From Pantoea sp. Lij88 (GTDB lineage Bacteria; Pseudomonadota; Gammaproteobacteria; Enterobacterales; Enterobacteriaceae): DNA of 64,000 bases. Position 1 is the stretch's first letter. Each line of letters opens with the position of its first letter. Location: the NCBI RefSeq assembly GCF_030062155.1, contig NZ_CP118269.1:992001-1056000 (forward strand), written 5' to 3'. The translations under genes were made by a program, and so were the position numbers. The notes under the pieces are model-generated. The model saw only the letters and a list, made by a program, of their open reading frames with translations, was not told the DNA's origin and did not search any database. This document shows positions 1 through 8,341 of the stretch, one piece after another.

Positions 1-188
1 GGGGGAATCTAAAGCGGACGCTTATGAGGGTATCGGCCAGTTAATCTTTACAGTCTTGACTTCTAATAATTACATGCACTAGCTACCATGCAGGTGAGTG
101 GTTACTATCGTGAAGCCGCACTTCCACCTGTCGTACCCAGCTTATCAGCGTTTAGCTGGCTGGTCCTAACTCGAGAGAGAGAAAGCAT

Positions 189-3050
189 ATGCAGTCAGAT
201 CTTATTAAAAAAAGAATCATTGGTAACCTAATCGGCGAGGTCGTCGAGCTGGATGCTTCTTCTCTCGAAATCGTTGGACATAGTCTCATTGAATTGCTCG
301 AGGAAAATCGCCTAATCCATCACGGGCTCAATAAAGAATATAGGCCTGTTGGATACACTGTCGACACCTTTTCGCAAGGTTTCACGGTCGCCGGTGAATA
401 CAGCGCAGAGAAAGAGTACTTCCATGGCAAGGTTAGCAAAGCGTCAGCCGGGCAAGATACAGAGGGCGACAATCCCGAAGCCCCCGTTACGACTTACGCT
501 AAGATCGAGAAAGATGTTCAGCATGTCCTTGACCATGCAGCAGGTAAGTTGCCCCAAAAAATCTATCTGATATGTAGCCAGGAGGAGCCAGAATCTTTTC
601 GCGCGAAATTCAATTGCACGGCGATCGCTCAGGAGCATGGAGAGCGTCTTAACATTCTTGATGCACGCGAGTTGGCAAGGCTAATCTTCGAGTTCTCCAC
701 GCAGAATCACACGGCTGCTGCTTTCTATACCGGTTTTTTCCCTGGTTTTTCCCAAGACCTCGACAACTATGCCTATTATGGCAAGGCTCCTGCATCATGT
801 GAAAATCACGTCTCCGATGCTGCTGTGGTGGTTGCAATACGCGACCACTTCGCTCAGGGAAACCGTGTTTGTCTACTAACCGGCATCAGCGGCTCTGGTA
901 AGACGCAGGCGACTATCGACTACCTGCATCAGGAAGGTTCGCGTTACGAAAACTACTTATGGATCTCTGGGGGGGACTGGAAGCCGGACTCCTCGCTAAG
1001 TTCAGTTCAACGCGCTAGAGGTGGCGTCGCTGTTAATGTGGCGGGCATCTTCAATAACTATAAGACGTTGCTTGTTATCGACAGCTTGGAGCGTGAGTTA
1101 GTCGAGAACTCACTTGATGATCTCTCGAAGGGGTTCGAGCGAGGTGGTCATGTAATAGTAACTTCACAGCTCAATCCAGCGAGCAAATCAGTGCTTCATA
1201 TGCCTACAGCCTCGGTGGAGGTGGCTGCCGCCATTTTGGGCGAGGACAGTAATAGGCTAAGTGCAACAGCAGCAAAATTTATCGAGGCTTGTAGATTCTC
1301 CCCCCTTATTCTCGCAACTGTTCGTAAGCTGGTCGAAGCCGAAAACGTACCGCGCGAAGAAGTCTATGAAGAAATACTCGCCGAACCGCAGGTCATTTCA
1401 GATAGTAATGGCGCAGCAATTATGGGCAATATCTTGCAGAGATTGGACTCAAGATATCTCCTTGGTCTGGAAAAGATTGCAAACTCTGGATCATTCTCGA
1501 ATGACGCCAAGTTTCTCGGGCATTTCCTAGGGCACGCCGTAAAGTTTCACCTTCAGCGTCTGTCGATACTAAAACCTGCAGTCGCGCCAGGGCTTCTGTC
1601 TGTGCACGACCTCATCTGCCAAGCCGTTCGTGACAAACCAGATGTCGAACTCATTGCCACCGCCGTTTCGCAGTATGTTGAAAAGCACTCGGGGGAGATG
1701 CTCCCTAGTGTAATTCGACAGATTCACTTATGCACATCTCAGCTTACGGAAAGCTATAAGCGACGTCAGACCCAGCAGCCAGATTGGCTGACTTACGCTT
1801 TGTTGCAACTGGATAGTGGCCGTAATCTTGTAAAAGATCAGGAACTTCATCGCCGAAGTATTCACTGCGGAGCGCCATTGCAAGAGCTGCTTTGTGTCAT
1901 CGATGCGCAAGAGGCATTTGCCTATTCACTGGATCATGACGCTCGACTTCAGTACTTCGGTGCTTGTGCAGAAGAATATGGCAAGGCTCAGCAAGGAGAT
2001 CCAGCATCTGAAGAGAATCTCGAGCTTTTGCACCATCAGGGCAAGGCATTGCGCCGCTGCGGTAGATTTGAAGAGGCTCTGAGCTGCTTTCAAAAGCTTC
2101 TAGAGATTCGTCCCGAGTGGCATGCAACTTATCTGCAGATTGCGCATATGGGGACACAGAACAAGGCCGACGAATCAATTAAAATGGCGGGAGCGCATGC
2201 AATGCAAACTCTCGTCGAGCGAGTTATCGCAGCTCCGTGGGATGTTCCATTACGAGTCTCATTAGCATCCGTCGCGCGACTTCGCTCCTATTGGAAGGTT
2301 GCCAACGAGGCGGTGAGCAATACTGAGCAGGTGCAGTCTCTTGCAGATGTGATTGCTCTGTCGGCTTTAGAAGGACTAGACCAATTTTATGAGGCCTACC
2401 TGTCTTTCACCTCCATTTTTGCCTATCAGCATCCGGAGATTTGCGTGGCGCTGGCTGAGGGATTCCCAGAGATTCTCTCCATGCCACCCGAATTGGTTGA
2501 TAAGAGCCAATGGATTAGTGCGTGCGAGTCGCTTGGTAATACTGCAGTAGCAGCAGGCGAAGCAGGAAAGACTGATTTACGCGATAGAATCACGGCGGCC
2601 GGAGTTGTATTTGCCACGGCACTAGGGAGTAAACCTGGATTCAGGAGTTATGACGCACGCGCAATCGCCAAAATGTACCTTTTAGCCGGAATGTCGGATG
2701 AGGCGTTGGATACAATCTTGAAGATTCCGCCTGAAGTCCTCAACATGGACCATTGGCTATTGTATCGCAAGGCAGAGGCAGAATTAGGAGTTGGCAAACT
2801 TGGCGATGGATTGAAGACCGCTGAACGTGCTCTTGTGCTTGCCAAAGACGATAAAAAAGGGCTTGAGCGCATCGCTAGTTATCATGAGTTGCTTAGTAAA
2901 TGCCATGAAGCCTTGGGTGCAACAGAGGCTGCAATCGAGCAAGCGGAGGCCGCGCTGGAGGCGTGCCAGGCAGGGAAGTATAAAAATGCGTTGGTGGGGA
3001 GATTGGAAGAGCTGAAGCGGCGAGAAAGCACCCATTTACCGGGGGCTTAG
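189..3050 (+). CDS. Predicted nuclease-NTPase-TPR protein, candidate STAND-type defence effector
   Basis: A 953-residue protein I cannot name. Three parts are visible. Residues 1-185 resemble the restriction-endonuclease-like N-termini of large NTPases: D59, then E70-Y-S with K75, a helix starting near KIEKD (105-109), and a strand KIYLIC. Residues 225-400 are a P-loop NTPase with Walker A GISGSGKT at 232-239 and a Walker B-like LLVIDS at 294-299. The C-terminal half is helical with TPR-like segments near 612-650 and 856-928. Sensor-like repeats fused to a P-loop and a nuclease-like domain is the layout of STAND immune proteins such as Avs, so defence is the likely role; this is inference. 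The ATG follows a GAGAGAGA purine tract. The gene is island cargo, on the strand opposite the integrase, and less GC-rich than the core genes. The nuclease assignment is the weakest part. Confidence 0.6.
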   Translation: MQSDLIKKRIIGNLIGEVVELDASSLEIVGHSLIELLEENRLIHHGLNKEYRPVGYTVDTFSQGFTVAGEYSAEKEYFHGKVSKASAGQDTEGDNPEAPVTTYAKIEKDVQHVLDHAAGKLPQKIYLICSQEEPESFRAKFNCTAIAQEHGERLNILDARELARLIFEFSTQNHTAAAFYTGFFPGFSQDLDNYAYYGKAPASCENHVSDAAVVVAIRDHFAQGNRVCLLTGISGSGKTQATIDYLHQEGSRYENYLWISGGDWKPDSSLSSVQRARGGVAVNVAGIFNNYKTLLVIDSLERELVENSLDDLSKGFERGGHVIVTSQLNPASKSVLHMPTASVEVAAAILGEDSNRLSATAAKFIEACRFSPLILATVRKLVEAENVPREEVYEEILAEPQVISDSNGAAIMGNILQRLDSRYLLGLEKIANSGSFSNDAKFLGHFLGHAVKFHLQRLSILKPAVAPGLLSVHDLICQAVRDKPDVELIATAVSQYVEKHSGEMLPSVIRQIHLCTSQLTESYKRRQTQQPDWLTYALLQLDSGRNLVKDQELHRRSIHCGAPLQELLCVIDAQEAFAYSLDHDARLQYFGACAEEYGKAQQGDPASEENLELLHHQGKALRRCGRFEEALSCFQKLLEIRPEWHATYLQIAHMGTQNKADESIKMAGAHAMQTLVERVIAAPWDVPLRVSLASVARLRSYWKVANEAVSNTEQVQSLADVIALSALEGLDQFYEAYLSFTSIFAYQHPEICVALAEGFPEILSMPPELVDKSQWISACESLGNTAVAAGEAGKTDLRDRITAAGVVFATALGSKPGFRSYDARAIAKMYLLAGMSDEALDTILKIPPEVLNMDHWLLYRKAEAELGVGKLGDGLKTAERALVLAKDDKKGLERIASYHELLSKCHEALGATEAAIEQAEAALEACQAGKYKNALVGRLEELKRRESTHLPGA

Positions 3051-3266
3051 GATTTTCCTGGTCCATTCTTGATCGGATGCAATTGGTCGTTTACAGCCTG
3101 TCAAGACAAGCAGAAAACTGCCATGTGTTTGCTGTCGTAACACACAGCAGTCACTCCCTAGCATCCCTAAGTTGATCCTAATATGTGTTAGACAGTCGAT
3201 TAGATTCTACTGTCGCTGTATTCAAAATTGCTGATAAGTTCAGCATGATAATTACACGGAAATTTG

Positions 3267-4199
3267 ATGAACATCTTTGATTTCGACCAAGGCAATGCTG
3301 GTGAGAATTTGGCTGCAAGTGTGTTATCTCTAATTTTCAATGGAGAAGCTCTACGTGAGACCATGCGTGGAGAAGGAATAGGGGCCCTTGATCTTCAGTT
3401 GAAGTATCCAGTCAATTTTCCCAGCCCAACCCACGCACAAGTAGCAGTGCAAGTTAAAACCGGATCAAGCTTCGGGCGGTGGACGCCGACAAAAAATCGA
3501 TGGCGCTTACAGAATATTGATAAAGATCACTTGAGAAAGTGGAAAGCTACCAATCAACCCGTAATTTTAATTTGGGTACGCCTTGATCCAGAAACAAAGA
3601 TTTACTGGAAGCTCATCGACAAAAAAACGCCAATTGAGACCTTATCAGTTTCTGAAAATCACATTCTGACACCAGCCTCCAGATTTGAAATCGAGCGACT
3701 TATACATAAACAGCGCGAACCTATACGTGGAATGGGAAGGTTTACCGTTCCAGTATTCACCACTACTGCTCAAGTACGAGAATGGTCTCGTCCTAGATTT
3801 TCTAAAATCCGAGGAATTGTATCCAGCTGCCTTGGAACGATATCCATCAGCAATTATGCATGGCGACATCTAACAAGAATAACACGAGCCCAATCGCATA
3901 TTCGAGATAGCTTGACAGTCTTGCCATTTGCCAAACAAATACTCGGAAAAACTCCGCACCAGATCCAAACTCTGCCTGGAACAACAGTGCAGAATGGAAA
4001 CAAGATCTTCGTAAACAGAAAAGTGCTGGCGGTGTATAGAAACGTGCATTTCTCAGATAAAGGCAACTGCGTAGTATATTTAAGACTAGATGAGCAAATC
4101 ATCTATGAAGACAACTGGAAGGAAAGAGCTTTGATTAGGCAGAAAGTCTTTCAAGAGCTTAGGCTGGAAAGCATTTATAGGAAAACAACGAAGAATTAG
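3267..4199 (+). CDS. DUF4365-like nuclease-fold protein, island cargo
   Basis: A 310-residue protein whose first 120 residues match the DUF4365 pattern: an early G-E (G12-E13), G-A-L-D with D42, and a strand reading A-V-Q-V-K-T (Q62, K64), followed by a conserved tryptophan region and P-V-I-L-I-W-V. These are the positions of a PD-(D/E)xK active site with Q replacing the usual E or D, as is common in this family. Residues 195-305 form a separate domain with W-R-H-L-T-R-I-T-R (H201) followed by beta-rich sequence; a BECR/barnase-like toxin fold is possible but speculative. I chose ATG 3267 over the in-frame TTG at 3264 because GGA lies at a good distance. It is 216 bases after the large NTPase gene on the same strand, so the two may work together. 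The coding sequence is A+T-rich, consistent with recent acquisition. Confidence 0.6.
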   Translation: MNIFDFDQGNAGENLAASVLSLIFNGEALRETMRGEGIGALDLQLKYPVNFPSPTHAQVAVQVKTGSSFGRWTPTKNRWRLQNIDKDHLRKWKATNQPVILIWVRLDPETKIYWKLIDKKTPIETLSVSENHILTPASRFEIERLIHKQREPIRGMGRFTVPVFTTTAQVREWSRPRFSKIRGIVSSCLGTISISNYAWRHLTRITRAQSHIRDSLTVLPFAKQILGKTPHQIQTLPGTTVQNGNKIFVNRKVLAVYRNVHFSDKGNCVVYLRLDEQIIYEDNWKERALIRQKVFQELRLESIYRKTTKN

Positions 4200-4263
4200 G
4201 GCGCGTCCCCCCTCTTCACAATCCTGTCCTACTCGCAGACATAAATGCCTTTGAGATCAAACA

Positions 4264-4446
4264 CATACCTGAGAAGCGCGTGTAGGTATGATCGCGCGCG
4301 AGAGCCGGGGAGCGCGCGATCAAATTACAGGATACACCGATTTTGTCAAGAGAAGGCTCTGGCTATACTTGCAAAGCGAAGAGACCTTTTGAGTCAAAGC
4401 TGACCACCCTGATTCGATTGTAATCTACCTACTAAATCGGTCAGGG
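4264..4446. other. Hairpin cluster between island cargo and integrase
   Basis: The 301-base gap between the DUF4365-like gene and the integrase gene, which converge, holds several inverted repeats. A 7-bp stem pairs 4264-4270 with 4284-4290. A perfect 10-bp stem pairs 4290-4299 (GATCGCGCGC) with 4312-4321. An imperfect long stem pairs CCCTGA at 4407-4412 and CGATT at 4415-4419 with AATCG at 4435-4439 and TCAGGG at 4441-4446. None has a clean T-run, so simple termination is uncertain. No gene is seen here. Confidence 0.5.
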
Positions 4447-4500
4447 CTAATGCTATTTTTTACAGGGAAACTAGTCATTCAAACCAGTCCAACTAGAAAC

Positions 4501-5742
4501 TTAGCCAACGAGTTTAAACACCCTCTTCCCGTTTTCAACACTACTTCCGCTGTCGGCCTTGCTTACCAAATCAGCCCACCATTGCATCATCGGTCGCCGT
4601 TGCTCAAGATAATCACTACGGTTATAAGCGCGACGTACCTCATTTTTGTCTACATGAGCTAGTGCTGCCTCAATAACATCAGGAGGAAATCCTTCTTCAT
4701 TGAGTGCCGTACTGGCGATAGAACGCAAACCGTGAGATACGAGTACGCCTCCTAAACCAGCGCGCTTGAGTGCCGCATTCACAGTCTGGCTGTTCATCGG
4801 CTGGGTTGGTTTGATGCGACTGGGAAAGATAAACTCTCGGCCACCACTGAGTGACTTCATCATTTCCAGAATAGAGAGAGCCTCATCGGATAGTGGAACC
4901 GTATGGTCCCGGTTCATCTTCATTCGAGCAGCAGGAATTTTCCATTCGTTAGCATCAAAATCGATCTCATCCCATCGAGCCTCCGCGGCTTCGGCAGGAC
5001 GGGTAATGGTGAGAAGCTGCCACATGAACAGACACCGCGTGGACACACTGATACTTGCAGTACGCATGGTCTGCATTAGCTGCGGAAGTTGGTCCGGGCG
5101 GATGCTTGGCATGTTCTTCTTTTGCGGTTTCTCGAATGCTTTCCCGATGTTCACGCTGGGAACCGCATCAATCAGGCCTGTGTTCTGCGCATAAATCATG
5201 ACTTCGTTAATACGCTGACAAAGGCGGCGAACAGTCTCTAATGCACCTCTGGCCTGAACCGGCTGAACAGCTTTAACCAGAGTATGAGCCTTAATCTCAG
5301 TGACGCTGATATCACCGATTGCTGGGAAAACATCTCTCTCAAGCGAACGCCAGATATCGTCGGCATAGTCCTCTGTTACGCTGGCTTTTTTCACATTCCA
5401 CCAACGCTCGGCAACTAACAAGAAGGTGTTGATTTTGGCCTCTTGTGAATTCCTCACCTGTTCTTTCTGGTGTTCCTGAGGATCAATATCTTTTGCCAAT
5501 AAAACTCGAGATTCGGCTCTGAGTTTACGCGCATCAGAAAGTGAGACAGCAGGGTAGGCACCGAAGCTCTGCTTGGTTCGCTGCTTTGTCAGAGGTCGAT
5601 AGTAACGGAACTGCCAGAGCTTACTACCGCTGGACTTGATTAACAGAGTAAGCCCGTCACCATCATACAGCTGGTAATCGGCATCTTTAGGTTTGGCGGC
5701 TTTGATTTCCGTATCGGTTAACGGCTTGGTTTTTCTTGCCAT
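4501..5742 (-). CDS. intA: Tyrosine integrase of the CP4-57/P4 type
   Basis: Site-specific tyrosine recombinase that would insert and excise the island at ssrA. The 413-residue form from the second ATG (5742) is chosen because GGAG lies just upstream and because this length equals the E. coli CP4-57 integrase as I remember it. The N-terminus (1-90) is the DUF4102-type arm-binding domain, followed by a core-binding domain and the catalytic domain. The catalytic residues are all present: R248 (T-I-T-R-P), K275, H337-x-x-R340 (S-H-G-L-R), H363 and the nucleophile Y373 (A-Y-N-R). It is transcribed in the same direction as ssrA and lies about 200 bases beyond the ssrA 3' end, the usual geometry for integrases that target this site. 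The gene appears intact, so the island may still be mobile. Confidence 0.93.
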   Translation of the reverse strand: MARKTKPLTDTEIKAAKPKDADYQLYDGDGLTLLIKSSGSKLWQFRYYRPLTKQRTKQSFGAYPAVSLSDARKLRAESRVLLAKDIDPQEHQKEQVRNSQEAKINTFLLVAERWWNVKKASVTEDYADDIWRSLERDVFPAIGDISVTEIKAHTLVKAVQPVQARGALETVRRLCQRINEVMIYAQNTGLIDAVPSVNIGKAFEKPQKKNMPSIRPDQLPQLMQTMRTASISVSTRCLFMWQLLTITRPAEAAEARWDEIDFDANEWKIPAARMKMNRDHTVPLSDEALSILEMMKSLSGGREFIFPSRIKPTQPMNSQTVNAALKRAGLGGVLVSHGLRSIASTALNEEGFPPDVIEAALAHVDKNEVRRAYNRSDYLEQRRPMMQWWADLVSKADSGSSVENGKRVFKLVG

Positions 5743-5759
5743 GGGAGTCTCCATGCGTT

Positions 5760-5798
5760 TAGGCCCAACGAAAACAATAGAGCTTTTCGTTGGGCCTA
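5760..5798. repeat. Perfect 15-bp inverted repeat upstream of intA
   Basis: TAGGCCCAACGAAAA at 5760-5774 is matched by its exact reverse complement at 5784-5798, with a 9-base loop. A further GGGCCTA follows at 5804-5810. The hairpin lies 17 bases upstream of the intA start codon, where an operator for integrase autoregulation or excisionase control, or an mRNA leader hairpin, would sit. Function is inferred from position only. Confidence 0.6.
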
Positions 5799-5865
5799 TC
5801 AATGGGCCTAAAAGGTTCGGATTTAATTAGTTCTCTTCGGACTTCGCGGGACAAATTGAGGGCAC

Positions 5866-5899
5866 AAAAAAGCCCGCAGGGCTTGCGCCGTGCGGGCTC
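5866..5899 (-). terminator. Rho-independent terminator after ssrA
   Basis: On the minus strand AGCCCGCA (5898-5891) pairs with TGCGGGCT (5878-5871) and is followed by a T-run. It lies about 45 bases beyond the mature tmRNA end and before intA. Confidence 0.85.
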
Positions 5900-5944
5900 T
5901 TAGGACTTCATCGGATGACTCTGGTAATCACCGATGGAGAATTT

Positions 5945-6306
5945 TGGTGGAGCTGGCGGGAGTTGAACCCGCGTCCGAAATTACTACACCGTCGGCACTA
6001 CATGCTTAGTCAGTTTTTACATTCGCCGGTTAGCTGCGAACAGACACGCCACTAACAGACTATCCTGATTGGATTTAACGCTTCAACCCCAGGCAAGGCA
6101 TCCACGCGATCTCTTTTGGGTTTGACTTCTCTTGATCCCCGTCTTAAGAGCGGAAGCTAGGGAGAGAAGGCTAAGAGCAGGTTATTAAGCTGCTAAAGCG
6201 TAGTTTTCGTCGTTTGCGACTATTTTTTTGCGGCTTTTTACGAGGCAAACCGCCCCTCGGCATGCTCCTAAGGCTTCACAATCCCGTCGAGTCCAGAATC
6301 AGCCCC
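5945..6306 (-). ncRNA. ssrA: tmRNA (SsrA)
   Basis: Transfer-messenger RNA that rescues stalled ribosomes and tags the nascent peptide for proteolysis. The 5' end begins GGGGCTGATTCTGG (from 6306) and the 3' end is the tRNA-like arm with the T-loop GGTTCAACTCC and terminal CCA (5947-5945), 362 nt in total. The tag frame reads ANDENYALAA from the resume codon GCA at 6217-6215, followed by tandem TAA stops at 6187-6182, identical to the E. coli tag. smpB, encoding its partner, lies just upstream on the same strand. The 3' end is the presumed attachment site of the adjoining island; no second copy of it is present in the window. Confidence 0.97.
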
Positions 6307-6349
6307 AGAACTTCAAATACTAGCAACAAAACAAATGAAAATCCAGTGC

Positions 6350-6832
6350 TTAACGCTTTGAATTCTTCATAATACGTGCTTTGTCTAACTGCCATTCGCG
6401 GTCTTTAATGTCTTCGCGCTTGTCGTGCTCTTTCTTACCGCGTGCAACACCAATCTTCAGTTTGCACCAGGCATTCTTCCAGTACAGCGACAGTGCCACG
6501 ATGGTGTAACCTTCGCGGTTAACGCGGCCATACAGGGAGTCGAGTTCACGTTGCTTCAGCAGCAGCTTACGGCTGCGCGTCGGGTCACAGACCACGTGGC
6601 TGGAGGCAACGGCTAAGGGTTGAAAGGTTGAACCGAACAGAAAGGCTTCGCCATCGCGGAGCAGAATATAGCTGTCGCTGATGTTGGCTTTACCGGCACG
6701 AAGTGACTTAACTTCCCATCCTTGTAACGACAATCCCGCTTCATACTCCTCTTCAATGAAGTACTCGTGGCGGGCGCGTTTGTTCATGGCAACAGTGGCA
6801 GAACCGGGTTTGTGTGCTTTTTTCTTTGTCAT
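6350..6832 (-). CDS. smpB: SsrA-binding protein SmpB
   Basis: A 160-residue basic protein that binds the tRNA-like domain of tmRNA and delivers it to stalled ribosomes. It has the family landmarks: N-A-(R)-R-H-E-Y-F near residue 20-25, [11 protein letters not shown], and the lysine/arginine-rich C-terminal tail ([11 protein letters not shown]) that enters the mRNA channel. Length is normal. The gene ends 43 bases before the tmRNA 5' end on the same strand, so the two halves of the trans-translation machinery are adjacent. It is divergent from ratA. Confidence 0.97.
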   Translation of the reverse strand: MTKKKAHKPGSATVAMNKRARHEYFIEEEYEAGLSLQGWEVKSLRAGKANISDSYILLRDGEAFLFGSTFQPLAVASSHVVCDPTRSRKLLLKQRELDSLYGRVNREGYTIVALSLYWKNAWCKLKIGVARGKKEHDKREDIKDREWQLDKARIMKNSKR

Positions 6833-6990
6833 AGTGCGGCGTATTTTACATCACTTAGTCGGTTATCGCATCCCCAGTCCAGCGGGGCAGCAGGAAACGG
6901 GATATTCTAGCACACCCTCACACGGGGACATTTTTGTTTAATCGCTGAAAATGCTATTATTCAGCGGTTTCGTGATGAACAGGAACCATT

Positions 6991-7425
6991 ATGGCTCAGA
7001 TTAGTCGTTCGGCGCTGGTCCCGTTTAGTGCCGGGCAGATGTACAAACTTGTAAATGATGTGGATGCCTATCCACAATTCCTGCCGGGTTGCACCGGAAG
7101 CCGCGTGCTGGATGCGTCTGATAATCAGATGACGGCGTCGGTGGATGTGTCGAAAGCGGGCATCAGCAAAACATTTACCACCCGCAACACCCTCACGGAT
7201 AACCAGAGCATTCATATGCAACTGGTTGATGGGCCGTTCCGCAAGCTGACCGGCGGCTGGACGTTCGTCTCGCTGGGTGATGACGCCTGCAAGGTTGAGT
7301 TAAGCCTGGAGTTCGAATTCACCAACATGCTGGTAGAGATGGCCTTTGGACGTATCTTCAAAGAGCTGGCCAACAGCATGGTGCAGGCCTTCACTCAGCG
7401 CGCCAAAGAGGTCTACCGTGCCTGA
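6991..7425 (+). CDS. ratA: RatA, START/COQ10-like protein (ribosome association toxin)
   Basis: A 144-residue protein of the polyketide-cyclase/START (COQ10) superfamily. E. coli RatA has been reported to block association of 50S and 30S subunits, and the fold also suggests ubiquinone or lipid binding. The sequence begins [12 protein letters not shown] and carries the family's Y-P-Q-F-L-P-G-C and F-x-F-x-N core. It overlaps ratB by 8 bases, implying translational coupling. A short inverted repeat (CGCTGAA 6943-6949, TTCAGCG 6960-6966) precedes the gene. Whether it acts mainly as a toxin or in quinone biology is unsettled. Confidence 0.92.
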   Translation: MAQISRSALVPFSAGQMYKLVNDVDAYPQFLPGCTGSRVLDASDNQMTASVDVSKAGISKTFTTRNTLTDNQSIHMQLVDGPFRKLTGGWTFVSLGDDACKVELSLEFEFTNMLVEMAFGRIFKELANSMVQAFTQRAKEVYRA

Positions 7426-7711
7426 TATCTCCGTCGAGGTGGTCTATGCCTTGCCTGAAAAGCAGTATCAGCTTTATGTGAAAGTGGAGCAGGGCAGCAC
7501 GGTAGAACAGGCCATCCTGAAGTCAGGATTGCTGGAACTGCGTCGGGAGATTGACCTCGCCAGTAATAAGGTTGGCATCTACAGTCGGCCAGTGAAACTG
7601 GATGATGAGGTTCATGAGGGCGATCGAATCGAGATCTATCGTCCGCTGATTGCCGATCCGAAAGAGCTGCGTCGTCAGCGCGCAGAGCGGGCGGCAGAAA
7701 GCAAAAAATAA
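7418..7711 (+). CDS. ratB: RatB/RnfH ubiquitin-like protein
   Basis: A 97-residue beta-grasp protein of the RnfH family. It starts at GTG 7418 ([13 protein letters not shown]), inside the end of ratA, which gives the normal family length; an in-frame upstream start at 7346 would add residues without family support. RatB is annotated as the partner of RatA, although an antitoxin role is not well supported, and RnfH proteins are otherwise linked to Rnf electron-transport clusters. The conserved [13 protein letters not shown] tail is present. A bidirectional terminator follows. Confidence 0.92.
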   Translation: MPDISVEVVYALPEKQYQLYVKVEQGSTVEQAILKSGLLELRREIDLASNKVGIYSRPVKLDDEVHEGDRIEIYRPLIADPKELRRQRAERAAESKK

Positions 7712-7747
7712 GGCGTTATCACGCCAGATTCAGCGGATAACAGGCAT

Positions 7748-7774
7748 AAAAAAGGCGCTCAGTGCGCCTTTTTT
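7748..7774. terminator. Bidirectional terminator between ratB and bamE
   Basis: AAAAAAGGCGC, loop TCAGT, then GCGCCTTTTTT. T-runs form on both strands, so it serves both convergent genes. Confidence 0.9.
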
Positions 7775-7807
7775 GCTGTCTGGACTTTCAAACGGTCTTT
7801 CGTTCAA

Positions 7808-8155
7808 TCAGTCGTTGTTCGGTGACAGATTCTGCTTGTTGTCGATGTTAGTCAGAACACCGTTGCCATCGAAGTTCAGCGTCAGCGTCTGCTGCTTCAC
7901 GCGCTCATGACCGGGCTCCTGACGGAAAACGTAATACCAGACGTTGCTGCCAAACGGGTCTTTCATCATCGGCGTACCGAGGGTGTAAGCCACCTGCTGC
8001 TGTGTCATACCGGTATGGATCTTGGCCACATCGTTGGCAACCAGATAGTTACCCTGGTTGATATCAGGACGATAGACCACGCGCTCTAAGGTGGAACATC
8101 CGGCGGTCATCATCAACATTACTACTGCCGCGGCAGTCAGCGTTTTACAGCGCAT
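7808..8155 (-). CDS. bamE: Outer membrane assembly lipoprotein BamE
   Basis: A 115-residue lipoprotein of the BAM complex, which inserts beta-barrel proteins into the outer membrane. A type II signal peptide ends in M-T-A-G-C with the lipid-attachment cysteine at residue 20. The mature SmpA/OmlA-type domain includes [10 protein letters not shown] and G-M-T-Q-Q-Q-V, typical of BamE. It lies downstream of recN on the same strand, separated by about 190 bases, as in E. coli. Confidence 0.97.
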   Translation of the reverse strand: MRCKTLTAAAVVMLMMTAGCSTLERVVYRPDINQGNYLVANDVAKIHTGMTQQQVAYTLGTPMMKDPFGSNVWYYVFRQEPGHERVKQQTLTLNFDGNGVLTNIDNKQNLSPNND

Positions 8156-8341
8156 CTATACATTCCTTTTCCGGGGCCAAACGCCTTTTACAGGCGGCTT
8201 TCTTGCCATCAAAATCTGAACTCTGCCTGCGGCAGGCTTTATTACTTTGGCGACATAAGTGCCGATGATAATAAACCTTTTCGCTGTTGGAAACCTCTAC
8301 AGAGCAAGCATATGACCACGGTGGGTTAAAAAAGTGCGCTG

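Noticed and set aside
1..188. Possible second attachment site or gene remnant at the left edge
   Set aside because: No copy of the ssrA 3' end and no plausible coding frame is visible.
4450..4662. Open frame opposite the integrase 3' end
   Set aside because: Antisense to a catalytically complete integrase and without recognisable sequence.
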